Source: Heterobilharzia americana
Lineage: Eukaryota > Platyhelminthes > Trematoda > Strigeidida > Schistosomatidae
Length of the DNA: 64,000 nucleotides
Assembly (NCBI GenBank): GCA_944470555.2
Contig: CALYCZ020000157.1
Span: 1-64,000, forward strand
Direction of reading: 5' to 3'
Under the pieces are notes generated by a model. It was not told the origin of the DNA and did not search any database. It saw only the letters and a program-made list of their open reading frames with translations. The position numbers and the translations under genes are program-made. Shown here piece after piece: positions 18,322 to 29,662 of this stretch. Position 1 is the stretch's first letter; each line of letters opens with the position of its first letter.

Positions 18322-18656
18322 TGTCCTGGTGCAAACCTGACAGACGCAAAGACCAATCACTAATTATTCGGACTTGTTACATACCCACGAATGCGAGACC
18401 AAGGAAGAACACGATAGTGTAGTCGGATGGAATAGTGTATTTGGATGGTTGTGCCAAAATACCGATGCGTTCCAACTAACTGGCTAGAGAGTCGAATACG
18501 AGCAATGCAACGTAACACGACAGCGTGCCAAATGGCGAGTATGCTTGACTGGGTGCCTTCAGCTTAGCGAGTCCAGTTACACTATCAAGGTCAGCATCAA
18601 TGTCGAAAGTCGTCAAATCCTAGGCTATTGATTTTGGGGGAGTGTGTGACGCTACA
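18322..18656 (-). repeat. Gypsy 3' LTR, complete (right arm)
   Basis: 335 bp from TGTAGCG (18656) to AGGACA (18322). It is 31 bp longer at its end than the homologous part of the left arm, and that extra end lies outside the palindrome. A run of nine Cs at 18664-18672 is the polypurine tract on the minus strand. Confidence 0.88.
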
Positions 18657-19140
18657 GATCACTCCCCCCCCCGTAGTGGGTTCGTGAGAACCCTAAGACG
18701 ATACCAGCCGGGAGTAAAATCCCAGTGGTTTCTCCACTGGTAAAACTCTTCCGATGGGCTCACTGCGTGAAGTGGCCCCTGGTTGTCTGAACTTATTCTA
18801 GGGTGTCGTGGCAATTAAATAAATAAAATACAATAAATCGAATTAGACGTCGATCGCGGTCATCAGTTCCTTTTGACGTTCCATCCAGTGCTCGTTGCAC
18901 CTGGAATATAAATAAAAGTCTTTAATACCACGAAAAAGTTTTGTAAAAATGGGAATTATCTATATGTAAACATATCGAAAAATGAAAATTCACGCCTATT
19001 TTCACCGTTTTTAAAAAAAAGTTTCATTGGATGGTAATAAAAATTGATATAAGAAGGCAAAGTTAACGAGGGATGTGCATTGGCGGTCAATAAGAAAATT
19101 GGTGCCTCGATGACACGAAGCATCGTTGGCACACACACCG
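18657..19140 (-). other. Gypsy 3' untranslated region (right arm)
   Basis: Counterpart of 14816-15299. The homopolymer near 19015 has eight As against nine Ts in the left arm. Confidence 0.7.
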
Positions 19141-21180
19141 CTACTTTGAATATGACTTCAGATACTCTGGGAAGTTGACGGTTCGACGTGATCGTATTTT
19201 TTGTTGTGCCGATGGTCGTTGCAGCTGGGCATTACCAGGCACATCGTCAAGAATTTCGATAATTGAGTAATCCGGTGGTCGGATGTAGCGAGCTGAAATG
19301 TCACTTATAATGGGGTTGCCTTCGAAATACGCTGGTTCCAAACAGTATCTTCACATCCGTTTCGCTCAATTATACACAATTTCTCGTGTCGCTTAATCAC
19401 TTTGAACGGCCCGTCGTAGGGTGGTTCAAGTGGTTGATGAACGGCATCGTGGCGAACAAACACGTGTGATGTCTTCTGTAAACTAGGGTGAACGAAAACA
19501 TCAGTCGTTTGAGGTCTAACTGGAGAAGGCCCAACTGAACGCATTGCGTTTGTAAGCCTAGTCACGTAAGATGCCCTGTCGGAAAGATGTTTGAAAGTTG
19601 AAGGGGAAACAAACTCACCTGGTAGGCGAAGAGTGGTCCCATAGACGAGTTCTGCAGGAGTGCATCCAGCATCAACTTTCAACGCGTTACGAATACCTAG
19701 TAGGACTAGAGGCAGAGCCTCGGTCCACTGAGGTATGTTTGCAGCTGAAAGGGAAGCTTTCAGCTGTCGATGGAAACGCTCTACCATGCCATTTGCTTGT
19801 GGATGGTAGGCTGTCGTTCGGAACCGAGTGCAACCTAAAAGTGCCGTTAGAGCGTGAAATAATCCACACTCAAATTGGCGCCCACGGTCGGTTGTGACGT
19901 AGGATGGACATCCGAAGTTCGCGATCCATCTTTCGACGAAAACACGAGCAACTGTTTCAGCAGTAATATCCTTAATAGGTACTGCTTCCGGCCATCGTGT
20001 GAAACGATCAACACGAGTGAAAAGGTAGGTACATCCATTAGATTCTGGTAGGGGTCCTACAATATCTATATGGACGTGGTCGAAACGCATGTCTGGGGCT
20101 AGAAAAGAGCCTAAAGGGCTTTTCGTGTGTCGCGTGACTTTACACTTTTGACAAGCTAAGCACGACTGAGCCCACTCCTTAACGTCTTTGTTCATCCCAG
20201 GCCAGCAGAAACGTTGTGCGATAAGCCTAATGGTGGCTCGTACACCTGGATGAGAGAGTTTGTGCAACGTATTGAAGACGTTGCGTCGACAACTCTTCGG
20301 AACTATTGGGCGTGGTTGACTAGCAGAGACATCGCACAAAATTGTATCCTTGTCTGATCCAACCGGACAAAGTCGCAGCTTGAGAGTTGTGGACGACAAC
20401 TCATGATGCAGCTCAAGGTCTTCCTTTTGACGCCGGGCTAGTTCAACGAGATCAACTCCCTCGATATAGTTTATCGAAGCTATTCGAGTTAGTGCGTCGG
20501 CTGCGGAGTTGTTTGCTCCAGAAATGTGGCGGATATCTGACGTGAACTGGGAAATGTAATCCAGCTGTCGCGACTCACGCCAGGAGTATTTGTCAGACGC
20601 CGAGCTGAGGGAAAACGTTAACGGTTTGTGGTCTGTGAAACTAATGAAATCACGACCTTCCACAGAATGTCGAAAGTGGCGTACAGAACAGTACATGGCT
20701 AGGAGTTCCCTACCAAATGTACTGTATCTTGTTTCCGCGTCTTGCAGCCGCCTCGAGAAAAAGGCTAACGGTTGCCACTGGTTGTCAGTCAACTGTTGCA
20801 AAACTGCTCCAATTGCTGAATCAGATGCATCAACAGCAATACTCAAAGGAGCATTGGGGTCATGATGCATAAGCATGGTTGCGTTCGAAATGGCTTCCTT
20901 GACTTTAGAGAAAGCAAGTCTAGCCGCGTTGTCCAGAGACACGAACTTCGTAGTTCCTCGAAGTAGATCTGTTAGTGGTCTCATGACAGAGGCACAGTTA
21001 GGGATAAACCTTCGGTAATAACTTACCAGGCCATTGAAAGTGCGGAGATGTTTCACAGTGGTCGGCTCTGGATAGTTTGTGATAGCCGCCACTTTATCTC
21101 TCAATGGGCGTATACCTTTGTTGTCAATGGTATGCCCAAGGAAGCTGAGTGATTCAACTTCTGTAAGTTCACTGTGATGC
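19141..21180 (-). pseudogene. Gypsy RT end, RNase H and integrase, one long open frame (right arm)
   Basis: The frame 21104-19305 (599 codons) runs from the reverse transcriptase connection through RNase H ([14 protein letters not shown]), the HHCC zinc domain and the complete integrase core with D, D and E ([28 protein letters not shown]) to the GPF module. It is not interrupted where the left arm has its private frameshift. It keeps W in KEWAQSC, where the left has R, but has DALTRI where the left has DALSRI. The tail after the shared deletion near 19345 is in another frame (19341-19141). The nonsense codon and frameshift upstream still make the element dead. Confidence 0.88.
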
Positions 21181-21661
21181 CATGTTTTTTAAGTCTTTCG
21201 AATGCGAGGTCCAAATGTTTGAGGTGAGTTTCCTTATCTGGACTCGCAATTAGACAGTCATCGATGTAGACATGAACAAAATTCAAACCACGGAAGACAT
21301 CATCCATAAAGCGTTGGAATGTTTGTGCTGCATTCCGAAGACCAAATGGCATGCGCAGGAATTCAAACAGGCCAAAAGGAGTAATAATGGCTGTTTTCGC
21401 GATATCTTCTGCTGCCATAGGTATCTGGTTGTACGCTTTGACCAAGTCGATTTTTGAGAAAATGTTCATTCCGCATAAGGTTGCAGTCAAATCGTAAACG
21501 TGAGGTATCGGGTAGCAGTCCGGAGTTGTTTTGGCGTTAAGCCTTCGGTAATCACCGGTTGGACGCCAGCCGTTGCTATCCTTTTTGGAAACCATGTGCA
21601 ATGGCGATGCCCAAGGACTGTTTGACGGTCTGATAATGCCCAGTTCCAGCATGTGGTCGAA
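21101..21661 (-). pseudogene. Gypsy reverse transcriptase, N-terminal part (right arm)
   Basis: Counterpart of 12296-12856, with YIDD and the consensus-like GWRPTGDYRR. It ends at the same shared frameshift as the left arm, and begins after the same nonsense codon (21662-21664). Confidence 0.88.
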
Positions 21662-22213
21662 TTAGCTTTTCGCCGTTTTGAGCTTATCGGGGGCTAAACG
21701 GCGCGCTTTGGATGTCACAGGTGGACCTGTGGTTGTCACGTGATGCATAACATTGCTGGTTATGCACAGAAGAGTGTGCTTCGGTTGCTGCAACTCTGGA
21801 TATTTCTTCAAAACTGCTTGGTAGGACGCGTCGCCTGATTGTTTGGTTCTAACGATGGCTAAACTCGGACCTAAATAGGTGGTGCCGCCAATGGATAACT
21901 TTGTGTTGTTATCTATCAGTCGTCGACGGCGAGCATCTACGAGTAGATCGTAATGGTTTAGCAAATCTATGCCAATGATGGGCATAGAAACGTCAGCAAG
22001 GAGGAAGATCCAGTGGATAGGTTTACGTAAACCTAAGTTGAGGTAAGCATACTGTCTCCCGAATGTCGCGATTGCCTTGCCGTTGGCTGCTTGAAGATTG
22101 AAGGATGGGTCGAGATGACGCTCCTTTGTCGGTGCGGGAAGGACGCTAACTTCTGCGCCGGTGTCGACGAGGTAGCGGACTTTCGTCTCAATGTCGGTGA
22201 CGTAGAGCAAACG
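21662..22213 (-). pseudogene. Gypsy protease region (right arm)
   Basis: Aspartic protease with DTGAEVSVLP, in the -1 frame relative to gag, ending at the TAA shared with the left arm. It differs from the left arm at, for example, LAIVRT (left LVIVRT) and LKKYPE (left LEKYPE). Confidence 0.85.
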
Positions 22214-22227
22214 GCCGTTTCCGCCGG

Positions 22228-22554
22228 CTACGGTTGCCGCGAGCGCGTGCCGGCGTGACCGTTCCCCGAGTTTGTGTCCTTCTTAAAACGGCATGGTTTA
22301 CGACATTTTCTGGCTTCATCTCCGTAAGTGTTATGAAAGCAGCACCATTCAGGGTTTTCCACCCTGCTAGGTTTAGTCTTAGGGCTACCACGCGATTTGC
22401 TGCGATGCGCCAGGGTGCGTTTCTGTGAAGTGCTACGTGAGCTACGACTTCGAGATCGTAGCAACTGTTTCACAGAGCTGCACAGCTTTGTCACCTCTGA
22501 ATCCTGGCGCTCTGGTTTGTCGCAGATAGAATATGCGTTGGAGACGGGTCTGCT
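22228..22554 (-). pseudogene. Gypsy gag, C-terminal part with CHCC motif (right arm)
   Basis: Same sequence as 11403-11729 by translation: the serine/arginine-rich stretch and the CHCC cluster. Its upstream 62 bp (22493-22554) form one of the direct repeats around BEL. Confidence 0.85.
22493..22554 (-). repeat. 62-bp direct repeat, 3' of BEL (right arm)
   Basis: Counterpart of 11403-11464, at the 3' edge of the BEL insert. Its partner is 28615-28676. Confidence 0.9.
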
Positions 22555-22601
22555 CTCAGTGTATTCAGCCGTGGCTCTATCTACCTAGCTGTCTGCATAC
22601 T

Positions 22602-25600
22602 CTATCTTTCTTCTACTCCCTCAAGAAGACAAAGCTTTCTTATATCTCTTCTCACGGTACCTTCCTTCATACGCACCATCACAGTTCTTACTAAATCGTC
22701 TTCGTCCTTCTCGCATGTTTCGATCACTCCCAAAGGCCAGGAACCACGTGGTGTTTTTTCAGAGGCCACAATCACCACATCTCCCTCCTTGAAATTTCTT
22801 TTCCTTCCCAACCACTTCTGACGAGTTTGCAAGCATGGTAGATACTCTTTCATCCATCGGCGCCAAAATACGTCAGCTAAGTAATTAACTTGTTTCCAAC
22901 GTCTGACGTAATTATCGGCAATAGTGCCCTCCACGACTATTCCTCCACTATCTCTCAATAACAATAAGCTATTGGGAGTGAGAGCTAACTCGTCTTTTGG
23001 GTCGGTCGTCATGGGGACAATAGGACGATTGTTCAAAATTCTTTCTATCTCCACGAAGTAGGTGGCTAATGTATCATCATGCAGAGTCTGCTCTTTGGAT
23101 ATGACCATCAATAACCTGCGTACAGAACGTATCATCCTTTCCCATATCCCACCTCGATGACTCGCTTGCGGGGGGTTGAAACTCCATCGTATCCCCTTTG
23201 ACACCATGGCATCATTGATTCGTCGTCTATCCCACACACTCACCAGTTGTCTTAGTTCCGAAATCGCTCCAACAAAGTTGGAACCATTATCACTGTATAT
23301 CTCTGCAGGTGTTCCTCTTCTTCCTATGAACCTCATTACAGCCATTATAAAGGCGTCGGTGCCTAGGTTGAAAGCTACCTCTAAATGTATGGCTCGCGTC
23401 TGGAGACAAGTAAACACACACCCGTACCTCTTTTCCTCTCTCCTTCCCTGGCGAACCATGAGTGGTCCAAAATAATCAATTCCCACTGACGAGAAGCAAA
23501 ACCATCCTTTCTGCACGCGACAGACCGGTAAAGGGGCCATCATCTGCTGACCCAGTGCAGCTTTCAATCGTCGGCACTCTATGCACTTTCTTATCACCCG
23601 TTTGACCGCACTGATCCCCTTAATTATCCAATAGTTTCTTCGTAGAGTGGCCAGGACTTGCGAAGTACCAGTATGTCCTTCTATAATATGATAATGCCTT
23701 ATGATCAGCTCAGTCACGAAGTGATGTCTGGGGAGGATAACCGGATGCTTAAAAGTAAGTGGATAGTCGGAATAGTTCAACCTCCCACCGACGCAGACCA
23801 ATCCATCCACAAGTATAGGTGACAACCTTTGCAATTCACCTTCTTCAGTCTCACAACTACCCTTTTCTCGGAGTTCCTTTATTAATTCTCCATATACCTC
23901 CTGTTGTACCATACATAATACTTTATGTCTAGCAGCTTCCAGTTCATCGGCTGTTAGATAGCCAACATTCAGTGACACACCTTGGCGACGCGAATACATA
24001 ACGGATATGTAGACCACATATCTCTTAAGCCATGCCACAGCTTTAATCAGCCTCACCCAGTCCGAATGATACGCCAAAATCGGATCAGCAGTGAGCTCAG
24101 TAACGTTTGTGTTTGTTCGGACCGACCTCTTCAATTCGACATTTTTCGGTGGTTCCTTCCAGCAGAGGTCTGTGGTACTTGAAAACTGTCGGGTTCCCAG
24201 AAAAGAGGGGCCCTGAATCCAAGACGCTAATTCACACGCTTTTCGTATGCCTCTTGATGTCCAATCTGCGGGATTCTCTTCAGATTTAACGTACCCCCAC
24301 TGATTTGGGGATGAATACTGGTGAATAATGGCTAGACGGTTGGCCACAAACGTACTATACCGACTCTCTGTATTTCTAATATAGTACAAAACAATCATAG
24401 AATCTGTCCAAAAATAAGTCTTGTCAAAGCTATTTGGGAGGTTCTTCCTCAAAATTTCACTCATTCGTGCACTCAATACTGCCGCAGCTAACTCTAATCT
24501 CGGCACTGTCACCGTTTTCAGAGGGGCAACCCGGGATTTGCTATAAAGCAGTATGCTGTAGGGTGGCGTGTTTTTTGGAACGTTCCACGAATAAGCCACC
24601 GCTCCATAACCAGATTCAGAGGCATCGCAAAATAAGTGCAACTCAATCTTACTCATCTCACTCTTATCCTCCTTCTTGATACTTCTGGGTACGGAGATTT
24701 GCCCAAGATTCTTCATGAACCTCATCCAATCCATCCATAGGGATAGGTCATTGGAACTCAGGGGTGTATCCCAACCAGCATGAGATTTGCAAAGATTCTG
24801 CAATAGCTGCTTGGCCGGAAGACAAACTGGGGCGATGAGGCCTAGTGGGTCAAAAAGAGCTGAGACGGTGGATAGTAGTCCTCTCTTCGTGAAGGGTTTT
24901 TCGACGGGTTCAAATCGGAACTTAAAAACATCATGCATGGTGTCCCATTCCAAACCTAGGGCCCTGTGGATTGAGCCTTGACTAACACGTAAGTCGACTG
25001 AGTTCTCTGTGTGGCTCAGACCAGGAAGAACTACTCTCACTGCCTCTGAATTAGTCACCCACTTCTTCAATTTAAAGCCACCACGTAACAACAACTCAGT
25101 GGACTGTTTTACGAACGTTTTTGCCTCACCTGGGCTTGCAAAGGACACTAGGCAATCATCAACATAAAAGTTATGCTTCACTGCTTCCACCACATAGCTA
25201 TCATAATCGTTGGCATACGTCTCGGCAGTCTTGGCCATTGCAAAATACGCACAAAACGGTGAGGACACTGCACCGAATGGGTGTGACGTCATTTGATATT
25301 CAATAGGTTCCTTCGAGAAATCACCCTGAGGCCACCATAGGAACCGCAGAGCACCTCGGTCAAACTCTGGGACTTTCACCTGCATAAACATTTCTTCCAC
25401 ATCGGACGTCAGGGCAATCGGTTCTTTGCGAAAACGCAATAATATTCCAACCAAGTTCGCTGTCGTGTCTGGTCCCTGATACAGGAAGTCATTTAAAGAA
25501 GTTCCGGACAGTTTGGCAGCGCAGTCCAGCACAACTCTTACCTTCCCCGGTTTCTTGGGGTTAAATACGGCATGATGCGGCAAATACCATCGTGGGCGGT

Positions 25601-27788
25601 AGCTAGGATTAAGCTGGGGCTCAGGAGCTACTGCTGCATATCCCTTTCTGATGGTCTCTTCCATGGCGCTAGTGTAGCTTTCGCGAAGGCTTTCAGAGGA
25701 TATTAGTCTGCGTTTCAAACTCTCCAAACGTCGCCTGGCTACTTCGCATCCACCGTATACTCTCTTGGACTCCATTTTCCAGGGCAAGGGGACAACGAAA
25801 TGTCCATTATCCCAATAAGTACCTCGCTGCACTATGTTTACAGCGGCTAGGTCATCGAGAGATAACGACTTATCTCCCGAGTACAAATCGCTGAACTCAT
25901 AATCGTAAATTTTCTTCCATTGATCGACTAATAGATCTGACCGAGACATACAATTCACAACCCTCTCCCTGTGCTCACGAAAGCTTGTCGGACCGAACAC
26001 GACCCAGCCCAACAATGATCTCACAGCATATGGGCTCTTTCTGCCCCCTAACTTCTGATCTAGAACCCAGTGAGCCTCAGGTACATCGCAACCGATGAGC
26101 AGCAATACCTCCCCGTCTTCCACCTCTGTCCAGGGTACGTCAGTCAGATGCGGCCACCTTTTAATACTTTCTCGCATCGACCCTTTAGGTCTCCGTACTG
26201 GGAGATCTCTTGCCACAACTGCTCGATCTATAAGTATGCATTCGTTTCCGTCTAGTGAATAAACTTCGAAAGGCTTGCTGACTGAGTCCGCCAATCTACT
26301 TCCACTAACAGTTTTGATGATAGTCTTTGTGCCGTCAGTCGACAATCCTAGAAGTTGCAAAACATCTTTCGTGATCAAAGTTGTATCAGAGCCATTGTCC
26401 AAGATAGCATAACCGTAAACCTCTTTATTACCGTGCTTTACACGTACCGGGAGTAGGCCCAAACACACGCTTTCTCTGAGAGACTCAGTGCATCCACAAC
26501 TACCTTTCTCCGGTTGTTCGCCTACGGCGTGGTGGGTCTTCTTGTGTAACAGAGGGTGATGGTATGCTTTACAACCTTCTACACTGCACACCCTGTGAAT
26601 TTTACATTCTACGGACCTGTGGCCCCTTTTAAGACATGAAAAACAACAACCTGTTTCTTTAGCCTTCGACCATCTCTCATCCACCGGTAACGACAGAAAT
26701 GTGGTACATTTTGTGACTACATGGTTCCCTCCACAAAATATACATGAAGGTTTCAGGACTCCCCCAACGGGTACTAGCTGCTGCGTGGAACATGCTATTT
26801 TACTATCTGGTCGTCGACTGCTTGTTGCCAGCTGTCCAAACCTACTTAGCAAAATGCTCGCACGTGCTGACACAAACTGCGTTAACTCTGCGAAGGTAGG
26901 TTCTCGTTCGGTTTCAGTTAGCTTTTCGACAGTCTCCGCCCATTTCATCTGTAACACACGGGGCAATTTCTTTACTATACCTTCTAAAGTTCTCAAGGAG
27001 TTAAGGTCCGCAGTATAGTCCATTTGCTCTAGGGCTATAGCGCAGTTTTCCATTTTTATAGCTAACCTCGACATTGCCTCAGCATCGTTTTGTTCTATGT
27101 TCGAGCATTCCATCAGATCCTGTAGTAAGGCCCGGCTGACTTCATGAGTCCTTCCAAACAAACGTTTGAGTATATCCCGAGCCCTACGATAACCAGCAGA
27201 TGGTGGTAACATAATGCATTCCTCTATAGCCTCCCTGGCCTTACCTTTACAGTAATGTAACAAGTATAACAGCCTCTGTCCATCATCATCAACCTTAGAG
27301 ACAACGTAGAGCTCAAACTGCCTCATAAACTTCCAATATTTGGCTGGATGTCCGTCAAAGCTGCTTAATTCTACTTTCGGCAACTCATGGCCAACACTGA
27401 CACAAGGCAACGTAGCGGCAACCCCTTTGTTTTCTGCGCTGCTCGCCTGGCTAGTCGTTTCACGATCAGAACTGCTATGAGGGTCAATGCCAAGACAAAC
27501 TGATTTGTGACACTTTATATCATCATCCAAGGAAAAGGTATCACCTAAACCCCCATTCACATCTAAGTTGAGTTCTTTATGCAGACGCAACCTTTCCTGT
27601 CTTTGTTTAGCCTTGAATTCACGAAGTTCCAACTCTTGCCTTTCATCCAACTGTCGTACCTTCAACTGAGCAGAGGTCCTACAAGGACTAGTCTTACTAT
27701 AGTCAATAACTGTACCATTATCAGAGCCACGGCATGAAATAACATCAAGAGGGACTTGCTTGGTATCTGAGGTTGGATCCATGGACAT
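22602..27788 (-). CDS. BEL/Pao gag-pol polyprotein, intact (right arm)
   Basis: 1728 residues from the first in-frame ATG (27788). Domains and catalytic residues are those given for the left copy: gag, zinc knuckles, protease LDNGSD, reverse transcriptase YVDD, RNase H, HHCC zinc domain and a D-D-E integrase core. The only protein difference I see from the left copy is R in place of G near the C-terminus (RRDIRKLC). The absence of any stop or frameshift in 5.2 kb, while the surrounding gypsy is broken, shows the BEL insertion is young or is held identical by conversion. Confidence 0.93.
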   Translation of the reverse strand: MSMDPTSDTKQVPLDVISCRGSDNGTVIDYSKTSPCRTSAQLKVRQLDERQELELREFKAKQRQERLRLHKELNLDVNGGLGDTFSLDDDIKCHKSVCLGIDPHSSSDRETTSQASSAENKGVAATLPCVSVGHELPKVELSSFDGHPAKYWKFMRQFELYVVSKVDDDGQRLLYLLHYCKGKAREAIEECIMLPPSAGYRRARDILKRLFGRTHEVSRALLQDLMECSNIEQNDAEAMSRLAIKMENCAIALEQMDYTADLNSLRTLEGIVKKLPRVLQMKWAETVEKLTETEREPTFAELTQFVSARASILLSRFGQLATSSRRPDSKIACSTQQLVPVGGVLKPSCIFCGGNHVVTKCTTFLSLPVDERWSKAKETGCCFSCLKRGHRSVECKIHRVCSVEGCKAYHHPLLHKKTHHAVGEQPEKGSCGCTESLRESVCLGLLPVRVKHGNKEVYGYAILDNGSDTTLITKDVLQLLGLSTDGTKTIIKTVSGSRLADSVSKPFEVYSLDGNECILIDRAVVARDLPVRRPKGSMRESIKRWPHLTDVPWTEVEDGEVLLLIGCDVPEAHWVLDQKLGGRKSPYAVRSLLGWVVFGPTSFREHRERVVNCMSRSDLLVDQWKKIYDYEFSDLYSGDKSLSLDDLAAVNIVQRGTYWDNGHFVVPLPWKMESKRVYGGCEVARRRLESLKRRLISSESLRESYTSAMEETIRKGYAAVAPEPQLNPSYRPRWYLPHHAVFNPKKPGKVRVVLDCAAKLSGTSLNDFLYQGPDTTANLVGILLRFRKEPIALTSDVEEMFMQVKVPEFDRGALRFLWWPQGDFSKEPIEYQMTSHPFGAVSSPFCAYFAMAKTAETYANDYDSYVVEAVKHNFYVDDCLVSFASPGEAKTFVKQSTELLLRGGFKLKKWVTNSEAVRVVLPGLSHTENSVDLRVSQGSIHRALGLEWDTMHDVFKFRFEPVEKPFTKRGLLSTVSALFDPLGLIAPVCLPAKQLLQNLCKSHAGWDTPLSSNDLSLWMDWMRFMKNLGQISVPRSIKKEDKSEMSKIELHLFCDASESGYGAVAYSWNVPKNTPPYSILLYSKSRVAPLKTVTVPRLELAAAVLSARMSEILRKNLPNSFDKTYFWTDSMIVLYYIRNTESRYSTFVANRLAIIHQYSSPNQWGYVKSEENPADWTSRGIRKACELASWIQGPSFLGTRQFSSTTDLCWKEPPKNVELKRSVRTNTNVTELTADPILAYHSDWVRLIKAVAWLKRYVVYISVMYSRRQGVSLNVGYLTADELEAARHKVLCMVQQEVYGELIKELREKGSCETEEGELQRLSPILVDGLVCVGGRLNYSDYPLTFKHPVILPRHHFVTELIIRHYHIIEGHTGTSQVLATLRRNYWIIKGISAVKRVIRKCIECRRLKAALGQQMMAPLPVCRVQKGWFCFSSVGIDYFGPLMVRQGRREEKRYGCVFTCLQTRAIHLEVAFNLGTDAFIMAVMRFIGRRGTPAEIYSDNGSNFVGAISELRQLVSVWDRRRINDAMVSKGIRWSFNPPQASHRGGIWERMIRSVRRLLMVISKEQTLHDDTLATYFVEIERILNNRPIVPMTTDPKDELALTPNSLLLLRDSGGIVVEGTIADNYVRRWKQVNYLADVFWRRWMKEYLPCLQTRQKWLGRKRNFKEGDVVIVASEKTPRGSWPLGVIETCEKDEDDLVRTVMVRMKEGTVRRDIRKLCLLEGVEER

Positions 27789-27926
27789 GTCACCTTCCCC
27801 GTCCGGAATTGACTCAAGGAACACCTTGCGATTGCCAGGTACAGCAGTGACGGGTTGTTGAGTACTGTAGCGGCCAGAATCCAATAATCTTGGCCTGAAC
27901 GCGGGAAATAGCTAGGCGGTGCCAAC

Positions 27927-28614
27927 TGACGTGAATCTGACTAGTTCCTGCGTTCTACTGTATAGCTTCCTAACTTCCGCGAGTGACGCACAGTCAAAGG
28001 TTGGATCGAAATATCAAAACACGGTTTGTAGTAATTCAATAGTAGATTCGTAACAAAATCTGTGGTACTATCAAAGCAACAATAAGTTATGTCAAATTAC
28101 AAAAATACCTCAACAGTGCCGTTGGGTAACTATACAGTCCAAAACGTTCTCGGGTACAAATACGTACTACACGGTAAAAACTGGTTAAAAAATACAACTG
28201 TTAAATACCTGTCGGTCAATAGGAATATTCCCGGCAAAAGGGATCAAAACTCTGCCTACAGGAATCAAATCAACAAACAAACGTTCCCAGTAGACAGTCA
28301 AAAGACAAACAGTCAAATCACTGCACAACCGTAAGTTGAACCAAAACAAAATGTCGTGCGCAGTAAAACAACATCACCTTATCAACAGTCCAGCGTCACA
28401 TAATAGGAAAGTGAAACACTCATAATAAGTCTCAAACATACAAAGGCAAATACCGAGTGTAAAGTCAAATAAGACAGTTAAACAAGCAAATAACATTACA
28501 CCGGCGAGGGTCAAAGGTACACCATCCATAACGAGGGTAAAAATGTTAAAATAAATGTCAATACAATCAAATAAGGGTGATCGGGAGGGATTTTCAGACC
28601 ATTTTTCCGTTACA
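27927..28614 (-). repeat. BEL 5' LTR (right arm)
   Basis: 688 bp, TG...CA on the minus strand. Two base differences from the left copy lie near 28530-28570. The putative primer site is at 27907-27924. Confidence 0.7.
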
Positions 28615-29189
28615 ACCTCTGAATCCTGGCGCTCTGGTTTGTCGCAGATAGAATATGCGTTGGAGACGGGTCTGCTGGGAGTCTGCAGTGTTTTATCTGC
28701 TGAGGCTGCCAGATCATCAAGTGGGACTGACTGCAGTGTCACCAACACGGTTTGCACCGGTTGTGGTAGTTTCGAAAGAAATAGTTCTCGGAAAAGGCCA
28801 TCGTCGAATATTCGTGCGCCGATTACTTCTCGCATGCGTGCGAGGACTTCAGTAGTTGAGTGGCTGCCTAGCTCGATGTTACGAAGTGATTCGTCTAGGC
28901 GCTGGCGATCTGTCAGATCGCTTTTCTCCAACAGTGCGGCCTTAAGAAGTGCATAAGGATCACTTACTTCAGGATTAAACATGTGTGCTGTAACATACCT
29001 GTTTAATTCTCGCGGTAGTGAACGTATGACAGCAAGAAATCGAGAATGAGGATCTGAGGCATCCTGTTCTCGGAAGTCGGCCTCGGCATACAGAAACCAT
29101 GTTTCTGCATTGTCTGGCCAATATGGCACGAGTTGGATCGTGTTCGTAGTCGGCTTAATACGAATAAGCTTGGGAGTGTGGTCGGACAT
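28615..29189 (-). pseudogene. Gypsy gag, N-terminal part (right arm)
   Basis: Starts at the ATG at 29189 with MSDHTPKLIRI and runs to the BEL junction at 28615. The last 62 bp (28615-28676) are the second copy of the direct repeat. The primer site lies at 29299-29317 and the 5' LTR at 29328-29662. Confidence 0.85.
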
Positions 29190-29298
29190 GAGAAAGTGTA
29201 GTAAATGGATATATAAATGTTATCGAAATGAAAATAATACACAAATATAAAATGGAACAGGCTCACCAATTCAATATTTGTTATTGGTCAGGATATGT

Positions 29299-29317
29299 GA
29301 TCACGTCGGCCTCACCA
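29299..29317 (-). promoter_or_regulatory. Gypsy primer binding site, tRNA-Trp-like (right arm)
   Basis: Reverse complement of the site at 4640-4658, unchanged. Confidence 0.75.
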
Positions 29318-29327
29318 ATTTAGGATT

Positions 29328-29662
29328 TGTCCTGATGCGGACTTGACAGACGCAAAGACCAATCACTAATTATTCGGACTTGTTACATACCCACGAATGC
29401 GAGACCAAGGAAGAACACGATAGTGTAGTCAGATGGAATAGTGTATTTGGATGGTTGTGCCAAAATACCGATGCGTTCCAACTAACTGGCTAGAGAGTCG
29501 AATACGAGCAATGCAACGTAACACGACAGCGTGCCAAATGGCGAGTATGCTTGACTGGGTGCCTTCAGCTTAGCGAGTCCAGTTACACTATCAAGGTCAG
29601 CATCAATGTCGAAAGTCGTCAAATCCTAGGCTATTGATTTCGGGGAAGTGTGTGACGCTGCA
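29328..29662 (-). repeat. Gypsy 5' LTR (right arm)
   Basis: 335 bp with the TGCAGCG start seen in the left 5' LTR, confirming that this variant predates the duplication. Confidence 0.88.

Larger units (their letters stand above)
15603..18352. other. Spacer of the 12-kb palindrome
   Basis: 2750 bp between the arms. It contains the RTE 3' end, about 800 bp of unrecognised sequence (15771-16560), a decayed gypsy fragment, the front half of a CR1-like element, and the last 31 bp of the right-arm 3' LTR, which the left arm lacks. Confidence 0.85.
22555..28614 (-). mobile_element. BEL/Pao element with a single LTR (right arm)
   Basis: Mirror copy of 5343-11402: LTR 28614-27927, primer-site-like sequence 27924-27907, one polyprotein frame, and no 3' LTR. 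I counted about four base differences from the left copy over 6 kb. Confidence 0.88.
18322..29662 (-). mobile_element. CsRn1/Boudicca-type gypsy element, right copy, interrupted by BEL
   Basis: Same order as the left copy, on the minus strand: 5' LTR 29662-29328, primer site, gag, BEL insertion 28614-22555, gag remainder, protease, reverse transcriptase, RNase H/integrase, polypurine tract, and a complete 3' LTR ending at 18322. The bases outside the two LTRs do not match as a target duplication (GACAT on one side, AAATT on the other), so the two flanks come from different places. Confidence 0.9.
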
